From JAMXLG01 sp963765935 (GTDB taxonomy: Bacteria; Vulcanimicrobiota; Vulcanimicrobiia; Vulcanimicrobiales; Vulcanimicrobiaceae), in assembly GCA_963765935.1 (NCBI GenBank), contig CAVXXX010000001.1:1-64000 (forward strand): a stretch of DNA of 64,000 nucleotides. Direction: 5' to 3'. A program made the position numbers and the translations under genes. Of the stretch, positions 8,789 through 16,567 are shown piece after piece. The notes under the pieces were generated by a model, which searched no databases, was not told where the DNA came from, and worked only from the letters and a program-made list of their open reading frames with translations. Positions within the stretch are counted from its first letter, which is position 1. Each line of letters begins with the position of its first letter.

Positions 8789-9017
8789 CCATTAAGGTTC
8801 TACGATTGCTGTCGTTAACCGCTCGTTTGTAGCCGGGGGTAAAGGTGGGCCCCGCCCGAAGCGCTTTTGGCGGCTACGGAAACCGCAAAGCCGCTCACGC
8901 CGATCGACGAGGTGGGTGCCTTCAAGGAGGGGTGCCTAGGGGACAACTTTCTCAATCGTCTCAGGGGTGACAGGTTCAAAAATCCTGTCTGCCCAACGAA
9001 CAACGCCATCTCCGGAG

Positions 9018-9665
9018 TTACGCGGCCATTTCCGAAAGACGCTGCTGCACAAGACGCCATTGATAAGTCTCGCGCGCCAAATTACCCAGAGCGACCGCTA
9101 CGACGATCCCGGCCGCTACGAACCCACTCAGCGTACTCTGGCCCAACCGCGAGATCAGCGCGGCCGCCGCAATCAATAGAACCCCGAGTACGACGCTGGA
9201 CGTTTCGTCAACCGCGCGAAAACCGTGAGCCACCTGGGCCGTGAACTCAGCAGTTCCGCTCTTGCGTGCCTGCCGGTACTGATGCTCAAGGGCGACGACA
9301 CCGATGAGTAAGAAGCATCCGTTGATAGCGAGAACTGCGACGCCATCCTCCAATTGGATGATCATGGCGAATTCGAATACTCCGAACGCGAACGGCAGTA
9401 ACGAATCAGTGAGCTGCAGCGTCCAGTTGTAGAGCATGGTCCCGATCAGATATTGATTCCACAGCGCAACAATTAAGAGGAAGAGGCCAATGGCCATCAA
9501 GACTTCCGGCGCGTGGAAGCTGTGTTGCGTCACGAGCGACTGGACCTTAGCGAAGAGCGCCGCGAAGGCTGTTCCTTGAATAATGCTGAGCAACGTGAGA
9601 TAAGACGTCGAAAACGCGCCTCGTATGCGCGCCTGCATTTCTTCGCGCTCTTTTGAAAAGGCCAA
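9018..9665 (-). CDS. Multi-pass membrane protein of unknown function
   Basis: 215 residues with about six hydrophobic segments, among them LTLLSIIQGTAFAALFA, VLMAIGLFLLIVALW, FAFGVFEFAMIIQL, VAVLAINGCFLLIGVVAL, VVLGVLLIAAAALI and SGFVAAGIVVAVALG. Both ends are short, charged and probably cytoplasmic. No transport or enzyme motif is recognised. The neighbours on both sides are unrelated and no operon is apparent. Confidence 0.7.
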   Translation of the reverse strand: MAFSKEREEMQARIRGAFSTSYLTLLSIIQGTAFAALFAKVQSLVTQHSFHAPEVLMAIGLFLLIVALWNQYLIGTMLYNWTLQLTDSLLPFAFGVFEFAMIIQLEDGVAVLAINGCFLLIGVVALEHQYRQARKSGTAEFTAQVAHGFRAVDETSSVVLGVLLIAAAALISRLGQSTLSGFVAAGIVVAVALGNLARETYQWRLVQQRLSEMAA

Positions 9666-10307
9666 CTTGCGCTACCTCGCGTTGATCTCTACCACGTTTC
9701 AGCGCCTCACACGCGCTCCCTCCCGAGCCCGACCTGTCCAACGGCGACCCGATTTAACCGGCCTCAAATCCCGCCCGGGCTGCGAATCGCGATATGGACG
9801 TTCTTACATCACATCCATACAATAGATGCGGCGGCAAACGGCGGAACACGCGACATGGGCGGAACAAAAGCGCGTGCCCGATCGGGATTTTGCACGCGCG
9901 ACGACGCGCGCGGATGCGGCTTGATGAAAGTTTGTTTGTTGGGGAGGTCTACCGCCCGCTGGCCGATAGCACGGGGCTTGCTGAAGCAACCGAACACGTT
10001 CAACCCCATAGCCGAAGACATACACCCTAGTCGGAATAGGTTCACCTTACCAGTAAACTACCCCGCGTGTTTCATTCAGCGCTTCACATAGCACATAGCA
10101 AACGCAAAACAGCGCGCCCAATATCGACGGGCCGCGTTGTTCTTTATGCCACTGTTCAATAAGCTCCTCATCAAGCGGCGCGAGATCATGAGATGTAAGG
10201 CCGATTCCGAGGACGGTTCGGCCAAATCGTGATTTGGCACGATAGATTTCGAACTCAACCAGTCGAGACAACAAGGGAGCGGCGCGCCGCCACGGGAACG
10301 CCAGGTT
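9666..10307. other. Gene-poor stretch containing element C
   Basis: 642 nt without a convincing gene. Short open frames exist on both strands; the minus-strand frame 10047-10274 (75 residues, from MLSRLVEFEIYRAKSRFG) has the most protein-like composition but no supporting context and overlaps element C. The only structured signal is element C with its hairpin. Confidence 0.5.
10028..10145 (+). repeat. Interspersed element C (GGAATA-N8-TTACCAGTAAA plus hairpin)
   Basis: CCCTAGTCGGAATAGG at 10025-10040, core GGAATA (10033) - GGTTCACC - TTACCAGTAAA (10047-10057), then GTTTCATT near 10069. It ends in a hairpin AACAGCGCGCCC / GGGCCGCGTTGTT with one bulge (10108-10141) and a T-rich tail TTGTTCTTT. 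From TAG to TTTCATT it closely matches element A, 4.4 kb away. Confidence 0.6.
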
Positions 10308-12068
10308 ATGTCCGTGTCGTCATGGCGGGCTATACTCTTGGGGTTGTGCTTCGTCGCGACCGTCGCCAATGCAGTGAGTCTCTTTACCGACAGTATCGAG
10401 GCATCGTCCGCACTTGGATTTACGGTTTCACGCACCGCCGATTCTGCAGTCGTTCGAGTCGATACGGTCGACGCCGGCGGAGCGGCCGAGACGAGCGGTA
10501 TGCGCGCCGGAGACCTGATCAACGTACGAAACCTCGAGCCGGGTGAGCGCTACCGGTTATTGACGGGCGTTTATCCGCACGAGAAGATTGCATTCGTCGT
10601 TTCTCGACACGGCACGAACCGTGCCGATCGATTACGTCGCGGGGCGGTCCGCCGGTATGGCGTTGGGATACGTTGCTGTATTCGCTTCGCGTCGTTCTGG
10701 ATGCTCGCTTTTGCCGCGCTTATCGCTTGGCGGCGCGCCGGCGTGCCGGAAGCGCGCGTCCTTTGCGCGCTTCTTGCGCTCTATCCGCTGTCCAGTGCGT
10801 TCCTTCCGGGAGCGTGGATTGGCCCTTCGCCGGGCCTCGATGTCGCCGCCGCGGTAATTGGTTTCGTTCTGCTATGGATTCAGGCTGCGCTGTTGCCAAC
10901 GTATGCGTCGTTGGTTGCTCGACCACTGTCTCGCGCGCGGCGCGTTCTCACCGCACTCGCATATGTATCCGTCGCCGCAATCGCCGTGTTCGACGTCGTG
11001 CGGCTCGTTGAAGTATGGAACGGGTCACTTCCGTGGGTCGCGCAAGGCGTCGGGCCGGAATGGAATATGTCGTACGGCGCCATTCCGTACGCGCTTGTCA
11101 TTCTGTGCGGGTTGGCCGCGCTTGCGGCGGCGAGCGGCGCGGAACGGACGCGCATCGCTTACGTGTTGGCGCCCCTCATGGTCTTTTACGCTTCGCAAGG
11201 CATGCTCTACCTCATCTCCGCGTTCTCATCGAGCGCGCAGCACGGTACCGCGCTGGTGCTCTCGTACGGATTTGCCAACCTGGGTGTATTTTTGGCTCCG
11301 CTCGGTATGACGTACGCGTTGCTCAACCGGCGGGTTCTCGACATCGGCTTCGCGCTCAATCGCGTCGCCATCTTTTCCGGCGTTTCAATCGTCGTCGTCG
11401 GCGCATTTATGCTTGTCGAATGGGCGCTCGGATCGTGGCTTCAGCAGCAGAGCCACACCACTAGCCTCGCCGTCGGTGCGGCGCTGGCGCTGCTGCTCGG
11501 ATTTTCGATCCGATTCGTGCACGATCGCGTCGAACACGTCCTCGATCGTGTGTTTTTTAGGAAGCGGCACGAGGACGAAATAGCGATCCGACGCCTCGCG
11601 CGCGAAGCGGCATTCATTACCGACCCGGCGATCTTGGCAGATCGAACGATTGAAGTATTAGAGCGTCACGCCGATGCGTCTTTCGCCTCGTTGGCACTGA
11701 GCAACGGCAACGGAAAGTACGGGGAAGTGAGCGAGAACGATCCGGCAATTGTCTCACTGCGCACATGGCGTCGCAAGCTGGATCTGCACGGCGTTGACAC
11801 ACAGTTTGCGGGCGAGTTTGCGTATCCGATGATTTCGCGCGGGCGACTGATCGGCGCGCTGTTGCTAGGGCCGAAGCGCTCGCAAGAGTCGTACGCGCCC
11901 GACGAGTCCGATGCAATCGAGGATTTGGCAGACCATGTGGCCGGCGTACTCGACGTCTTGGGCCGCTCGGCTTCCAGCGACGACGCCGTTTTAACCGAAT
12001 TGAAATCGATGCAGCGCGCCTTGACCGATCAATTTTCGTCGCTCCGATCGGAACTCAAACGCAGTTAG
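10308..12068 (+). CDS. Membrane sensor-like protein: PDZ, 7TM and GAF-like domain, no kinase
   Basis: 586 residues. An N-terminal membrane segment (LLGLCFVATVANAV), a PDZ-like region (VDTVDAGGAAETSGMRAGDL, about 50-90), about seven more membrane segments (to about residue 400), then a cytoplasmic part with a coiled segment (RFVHDRVEHVLDRVFFRKRH) and a GAF-like domain. No histidine-kinase, GGDEF or HTH motif follows, so output must be by protein contact. A paralog of the same architecture lies at 61693-63465. Between about 10611 and 10690 the frame reads Arg-rich where the paralog is not; the +1 frame there matches the paralog better, pointing to compensating indels. Confidence 0.72.
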   Translation: MSVSSWRAILLGLCFVATVANAVSLFTDSIEASSALGFTVSRTADSAVVRVDTVDAGGAAETSGMRAGDLINVRNLEPGERYRLLTGVYPHEKIAFVVSRHGTNRADRLRRGAVRRYGVGIRCCIRFASFWMLAFAALIAWRRAGVPEARVLCALLALYPLSSAFLPGAWIGPSPGLDVAAAVIGFVLLWIQAALLPTYASLVARPLSRARRVLTALAYVSVAAIAVFDVVRLVEVWNGSLPWVAQGVGPEWNMSYGAIPYALVILCGLAALAAASGAERTRIAYVLAPLMVFYASQGMLYLISAFSSSAQHGTALVLSYGFANLGVFLAPLGMTYALLNRRVLDIGFALNRVAIFSGVSIVVVGAFMLVEWALGSWLQQQSHTTSLAVGAALALLLGFSIRFVHDRVEHVLDRVFFRKRHEDEIAIRRLAREAAFITDPAILADRTIEVLERHADASFASLALSNGNGKYGEVSENDPAIVSLRTWRRKLDLHGVDTQFAGEFAYPMISRGRLIGALLLGPKRSQESYAPDESDAIEDLADHVAGVLDVLGRSASSDDAVLTELKSMQRALTDQFSSLRSELKRS

Positions 12069-12079
12069 GTTGCTCAGCC

Positions 12080-12532
12080 ATGATGACAGCGCTTAGCTTA
12101 GTCGGTGTCCTGCTAGCGAGCACAGCTACGGGCGGCGGCAGCTTCACGGGAAAGATGACCCGCTACGACGACTTGCTCGGCACACGGTGGACGTGCACAA
12201 TCGGAACGACGACGTATTTTGCCGCATACACCGTCGGGCCGGGAAATACGCTGTACGGTCATCTCTACTCTAAGGACTCGTCGGAGGACGCGTACTACGG
12301 TTACAATCCGCAACGCAAGCTGTACTGGACCGCAAGCGCTGACTCCACTGGCGCAACCGAGTCGCAGACGTCGGTCGACGGCGTGACCTTTCTGGGAACG
12401 CTCAACGACGGCGGAGCCATGTCGAAGGCGACCAACGTCTTGATGATTAGGGGCGCGCACAAGTGGGTCGTACGGGCCCGCGGCTCCGCAGGCGGCCACC
12501 CGTACGACGTGACCGCTACGTGTCTCCGGTGA
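12080..12532 (+). CDS. Small exported protein of unknown function
   Basis: 150 residues with a short signal-like N-terminus (MMTALSLVGVLLASTATG) and a mature part rich in Gly, Thr and aromatic residues with two Cys (WTCTIG and the C-terminal VTATCLR) that could form a disulfide. The repeated pattern of beta-strand-forming residues suggests a small beta-barrel, as inference. It starts 11 nt after the sensor-like gene and is probably co-transcribed with it. No family recognised. Confidence 0.65.
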   Translation: MMTALSLVGVLLASTATGGGSFTGKMTRYDDLLGTRWTCTIGTTTYFAAYTVGPGNTLYGHLYSKDSSEDAYYGYNPQRKLYWTASADSTGATESQTSVDGVTFLGTLNDGGAMSKATNVLMIRGAHKWVVRARGSAGGHPYDVTATCLR

Positions 12533-12556
12533 AATTGCGGATTCAGGTTAGACGTG

Positions 12557-12799
12557 ATGGCTACACAAAAGCAGCGGGCTGGGCCTGTTCATCGAATGCC
12601 GGAAGACTTCCGCAAAGCAATTGAATCCGACGCGATTGCGAAAAATGTGTGGGCGGACATTACACCGTTAGCTCGCAACGAGTGGATCTGCTGGGTTACA
12701 TCGGCTAAGAAAGACGAAACGAGGCAACGCCGTATAACTGCAGGCCTCGACAAAATGCGTCCAACGCAACGAAAAGGAGACTCATGCGATTCTTGGTGA
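12557..12799 (+). CDS. YdeI/OmpD-associated family protein, C-terminal domain only
   Basis: 80 residues matching the OmdA-type domain: RMPEDFRKAIESD, then W, then NEWICWVTSAKKDETRQRRI. Full-length relatives often carry an extra N-terminal DUF1905 domain, absent here; stand-alone versions also occur. The ATG at 12557 is preferred to the GTG before it. The 3' end overlaps the next gene by 16 nt, so the two are coupled. The biochemical role of the family is unclear. Confidence 0.82.
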   Translation: MATQKQRAGPVHRMPEDFRKAIESDAIAKNVWADITPLARNEWICWVTSAKKDETRQRRITAGLDKMRPTQRKGDSCDSW

Positions 12800-13164
12800 T
12801 GGTAAAACCGAATACCGCCGAAGTTGCGCGCTACGAAGCCGGCAGTTTCCCTGACGACGCCGGCGACAGTTTCGAAAAAATGGGCGCGTTCAACGAAACG
12901 CTCATCAACGACGGCATGCTGCTAGATATGGGCGGCCTGAAGCCGACCTCGGCAGGGGTCCGTATTGATTACTCACGTGCGCAGCCGCAGATTATTGATG
13001 GTCCCTTCGCTGAAACGAAGGAGTTGATTGCGGGCTTCTGGCTGCTTGAAGCGAGTTCGAAGGAAGTGCTCGTCGAACGCCTTTTGCAATGCCCGTTTCC
13101 GTACGGCGAGTCGATCGAAATCCGCCCTTTGTTTTCCGAGGAAGATCTCAAAGAGTTTACCTAA
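12784..13164 (+). CDS. YCII-related (DGPF) family protein
   Basis: 126 residues, a ferredoxin-like small protein with the diagnostic IIDGPFAETKELIAGFWLLE and an N-terminal MRFLVMVKPN strand. The family is often paired with ECF sigma factors or YdeI proteins; its catalytic role is uncertain. A strong ribosome site (AAAAGGAGA) lies inside the end of the preceding gene. It forms a two-gene unit with that gene. Confidence 0.9.
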   Translation: MRFLVMVKPNTAEVARYEAGSFPDDAGDSFEKMGAFNETLINDGMLLDMGGLKPTSAGVRIDYSRAQPQIIDGPFAETKELIAGFWLLEASSKEVLVERLLQCPFPYGESIEIRPLFSEEDLKEFT

Positions 13165-13195
13165 ACGCATGGCAAGGAGTATGCGGACCATATAG

Positions 13196-15100
13196 GTGAT
13201 CTGCCGCTTCATGATGGAGCGAGACGAAAAAGCCGAGCGGGCGGAGCGCGCGAAGCTGCGCCGTGCCATCGAAAAACTCCGGTGGAAGTGGGTTAACCGC
13301 GAAACGGTCATGGTGCCTTGTGAACGTACGCTGCTCGTTGGCCCGCGTCGCGTCACGGTTCGCGGCGGCGTCTCCATTACGATGCCGGTTGAATTGACGG
13401 CTGAGGCCGGAGAAAGCGCTGCGGGCGCGATTATCGATCCGACGATCGATCTCTTCCTCCACACAATGGAGCACACTGCGAAGCAAATCCTCAGCGCACC
13501 GGACGACGCCGAACGTTCACACCTCTTCGAGCGGGCCTCTTTTTACACTGCACTCGAAGATGCGCGCAGATCGCTGACGCAAACCTACCAACTCCTCGAG
13601 AACCGCCGCTTGGACGATCGAGTCGAGGCGGAACTTGGCCTGAGTTTCTACCTCTCCGGGTTCACGACCGCGGAGCGCGCCTTCGAGTATTTCGTCGGAC
13701 CGACGAACTCCGGAAAGACGCACGCTGCAATCGAGATCCTCCGAGCAGCAGATAGCGCGGTGTATCTCGCGCCACTGCGATTGCTCGCGCTCGAAATCTA
13801 CGAACGGCTAAACGAACTTCGGGTTCCGGCCTCGCTCGTGACGGGCGAGGAACGACTCATCGACCCGCAGGCCAAACACACGAGTTCCACCGTCGAGATG
13901 ATCGATCTGTCGAAATCGTACGATGTCGCCGTCATCGATGAAACGCAATTGCTCGAAGACCCGCAGCGCGGATGGGCGTGGACGCTCGCTATTGCTGCAG
14001 TGCGTGCCAATCGCGTGATCATGTGCGGCTCAGAGGAAGGACTTCGCGAAGCGAAGCGATTGATGCAGCGTCTCGGCGCAACGCTCAGCGTTCAACGGTT
14101 CGAGCGCAAAGGAGCGCTACGCGTCATGCAAGCGATTCCGATGAGCGAGCTTCGTCGCGGCGACGCCGTCGTCGCCTTCTCGCGAAACGACGTAATCGAG
14201 CTGCAAGGTGAAATCGGCCGGCGGGGCTTTTCGTCTGCGGCGATCTACGGCTCGCTTTCGCCGCTCGTACGCCGCCGCGAAGCCGAGCGCTTTCGATCGG
14301 GCGAGGCGCAGGTGTTAGTTGCAACAGATGCAATCGGCTTAGGCTTAAATCTGCCGATTCGCCGTATCGTGTTTGCGACCGTCGAAAAATTCGACGGCAT
14401 CGAGGAACGGCGCTTGACGCCGCAGGAAGTTCGTCAGATCGCCGGACGCGCCGGCCGCTATGGAATTCACGAAGAGGGCATCGTCACGTCGTTCGAGCCC
14501 CGTGCAATCGGGCTGCTGCGCAGAAGTATCGAACGACACGAACTCGTGGATACCGAACGACCCATTTGGATTTCACCGACCGACGATCACTTGCGCAGAC
14601 TTTCGGCAATTATCGGCACGACGCGCATTGGCCGCTTACTCCAATTCTTCCAAGAGCGCGTGCTCCGCGACGCTGAGTACGGTTTGCGCATAGCGGACCT
14701 ATCCGACACGATCGAAATCGCCAACACGCTGGAACTCTCGGAAGGCTTTCTCGATCTTCCGTTCTCCGTCCGTGCAACCTACAGCCGTGCACCGGTGAAC
14801 ACGCGCGGCCCGGCGCTTAGGATTCTGAGTCATTGGGGTTCTCAGCATGCAGCGCATGGCATCGTCGACGGCAGCGAGCTCATGTTCGACGGCGGTAGTC
14901 GCGACCGGCTACTGCAGTACGAAGATCGCTCGCGTATCGCCACGCTCTATTTATGGCTCGCGCAGAGGTTTCCGGATGTCTATACAAATTACGCTGAAAT
15001 CGCAAAGATCCGTGACAGCATCGACGACGACATTCACGCCGCGCTTCTTTCGCGAGGCGCGCACCGCAAACGGACGCGTACCCGGAAGACTGCCGGTTAA
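13196..15100 (+). CDS. SUV3-like superfamily 2 helicase
   Basis: About 630 residues. The N-terminal 160 residues are helical and charged; then come Walker A GPTNSGKT (about 168), Walker B DETQ in place of DEAD (about 247), VATDAIGLGLNLPI, and motif VI QIAGRAGRYG (about 417). The DETQ box and GPTNSGKT are typical of SUV3/mitochondrial-type RNA helicases and their bacterial relatives. A basic tail RKRTRTRK ends the protein. Likely an ATP-dependent RNA or RNA/DNA helicase. The start is uncertain: GTG 13196 or ATG 13211/13214; no good ribosome site separates them. Confidence 0.9.
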   Translation: MICRFMMERDEKAERAERAKLRRAIEKLRWKWVNRETVMVPCERTLLVGPRRVTVRGGVSITMPVELTAEAGESAAGAIIDPTIDLFLHTMEHTAKQILSAPDDAERSHLFERASFYTALEDARRSLTQTYQLLENRRLDDRVEAELGLSFYLSGFTTAERAFEYFVGPTNSGKTHAAIEILRAADSAVYLAPLRLLALEIYERLNELRVPASLVTGEERLIDPQAKHTSSTVEMIDLSKSYDVAVIDETQLLEDPQRGWAWTLAIAAVRANRVIMCGSEEGLREAKRLMQRLGATLSVQRFERKGALRVMQAIPMSELRRGDAVVAFSRNDVIELQGEIGRRGFSSAAIYGSLSPLVRRREAERFRSGEAQVLVATDAIGLGLNLPIRRIVFATVEKFDGIEERRLTPQEVRQIAGRAGRYGIHEEGIVTSFEPRAIGLLRRSIERHELVDTERPIWISPTDDHLRRLSAIIGTTRIGRLLQFFQERVLRDAEYGLRIADLSDTIEIANTLELSEGFLDLPFSVRATYSRAPVNTRGPALRILSHWGSQHAAHGIVDGSELMFDGGSRDRLLQYEDRSRIATLYLWLAQRFPDVYTNYAEIAKIRDSIDDDIHAALLSRGAHRKRTRTRKTAG

Positions 15101-15123
15101 ACGGTGACGCCAGTAGCAGATCA

Positions 15124-15591
15124 TCACGTCGCTTCCATGATCCGGCGAATCGCATCACCTGCCTCACCACCGCCCCCGAAGTACACCACTTCCCAATAGT
15201 TGTCTTCCGGATCGGCGAAGTATGCGGAACGCCCGTCAAAGAGCGTTGCGTCCACCGGTTCTTTTATAATGCGGCCCCCACACGCACGGATAGCCGCTAT
15301 GGTAGAGTCGACCTTTTCGCGGGATTCGACGTTGATCGCAAGCGTGAAGCCGCGCAAACCGGCTTCTGGAGAGTTTGCTTTCGCGTGAGCATCAGTCGCA
15401 AGCTCTTGAAGTGCGAATATTGCGAGCAACGCGCCTTGCGTTTGAAACGCAACGAAGTCCTCAGAATCGACCAGCAACGGCCAGCCGAGGTCCGCATAAA
15501 AGTCGCGTAGTTTCTTCACATCGCGGGCTCCGAGCGTGGCTACGGTTACGCGAGCCGGGACCCTGCTATCTGCCGATGGCATGTTCTGCAC
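15124..15591 (-). CDS. VOC superfamily (glyoxalase-like) protein
   Basis: 155 residues with the typical start VTVATLGARDVKKLRDFYADLGWP and a C-terminal AYFADPEDNYWEVVYFGGG. The acidic and aromatic positions of VOC proteins are kept, but metal-site His residues are not obvious, so it may be a binding or resistance-type member. It is divergent from the betaine-binding lipoprotein with 89 nt between starts. The start may be ATG 15591 or 15582. Confidence 0.86.
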   Translation of the reverse strand: MQNMPSADSRVPARVTVATLGARDVKKLRDFYADLGWPLLVDSEDFVAFQTQGALLAIFALQELATDAHAKANSPEAGLRGFTLAINVESREKVDSTIAAIRACGGRIIKEPVDATLFDGRSAYFADPEDNYWEVVYFGGGGEAGDAIRRIMEAT

Positions 15592-15680
15592 GACACGCTC
15601 TCGCTCAACGAGGATTCAGAACCAGACCCCGGGGTAGGACGAAAGGAAGACACGACGCTACAGCGCTATTCCGTCCCATA

Positions 15681-16514
15681 GTGCTATCGCGTAGAGAGTC
15701 ACTCCGCTTGATTGGTTCGGCGCTGCTGCTTGCGGGCTGCGCGCCTAAACCCGTCGCGAATAGGTTACGGATCGGCTCGCTCAACTCAGATGAGAACGAG
15801 ACGCTTGCCGACATTTTTGCGATTGCGCTCGAGCGAGAGGGCGTTGCCGTTGCACGGCAAACGCGCATCGCCGGCGAGAGTAGCGCGATAGCCGCGCTGC
15901 AGCGGGGCCAAATCGATATCTTCCCCGGGCTCGTTCAAACCGGTGTGACGAAATACAACGCTCGAGTACGCCGCTATGGGATCATGTCACTCGCACCGTC
16001 GCCGGCAAACGACTCTCCGTGCCTTCTCACATCGCAGTACGCCGCCGAGGAATTCTGGCTGCTGCGGCTCACGAAGTGCTCCGCAATTGCTTCTCAACTG
16101 CGCCTGGCCGCGACGCCGGATTTCGTGGCGCCCGGAGGAGAACTCGAGGGGCTTCGGCGGCAGTACGGAGGGTTCAATTTCAAGTCGATCGTCGAATGCG
16201 ACGAAGGCACGCAGCTCTATCGGCTCAACCGCGGCGACGCCGACGTGGCGAACGGCTTCACAACCGATCCCAATATCGCGCAAACGCAGCTCATTGTCCT
16301 CAGCGACGATCGGCATTACTGGCCGGATCGCCATCCGGCACCGATCGTTCGCATTGCGGCCCTTCACGCCCATCCACGAATGAGCGCGATTCTCGACCGG
16401 ATGTCGCGCTCGCTGTCATTGTATGCTTTACAGCGCATGAATATGCGGCGCGTCGTTCTGGACATGGACCCGTACGATACCGCCGATGAATTCGTCACGC
16501 GAATGAGCAAATGA
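15681..16514 (+). CDS. Glycine betaine-type (OpuAC) substrate-binding lipoprotein
   Basis: 277 residues. GTG start at 15681, followed by a lipoprotein signal SLRLIGSALLLAGC. The mature part is a type II periplasmic binding fold: NRLRIGSLNSDENETLADIFAIALE, then AIAALQRGQIDIFPG, and NRGDADVANGFTTDPNI, which match OpuAC/ProX-like proteins for quaternary amines. No ABC permease or ATPase gene adjoins it, so it is an orphan that may serve a transporter elsewhere. The larger open frame beginning at 15375 overlaps the divergent VOC gene and is not used. Confidence 0.85.
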   Translation: MLSRRESLRLIGSALLLAGCAPKPVANRLRIGSLNSDENETLADIFAIALEREGVAVARQTRIAGESSAIAALQRGQIDIFPGLVQTGVTKYNARVRRYGIMSLAPSPANDSPCLLTSQYAAEEFWLLRLTKCSAIASQLRLAATPDFVAPGGELEGLRRQYGGFNFKSIVECDEGTQLYRLNRGDADVANGFTTDPNIAQTQLIVLSDDRHYWPDRHPAPIVRIAALHAHPRMSAILDRMSRSLSLYALQRMNMRRVVLDMDPYDTADEFVTRMSK

Positions 16515-16567
16515 ACGGCACGACCCCCTTGATGTAAGGGCTGCAGTGCGTTAACGACGAACGCAGC

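Noticed and set aside
8969..8989. T-arm-like hairpin GACAGG/CCTGTC with TTCAAA loop, suggesting a tRNA fragment
   Set aside because: The loop is 9 nt, no acceptor, D or anticodon arms could be found around it, and no CCA follows.
10047..10274. 75-residue minus-strand open frame across element C
   Set aside because: Protein-like composition but no ribosome site or recognisable domain, and it runs antisense through the repeat and its hairpin.
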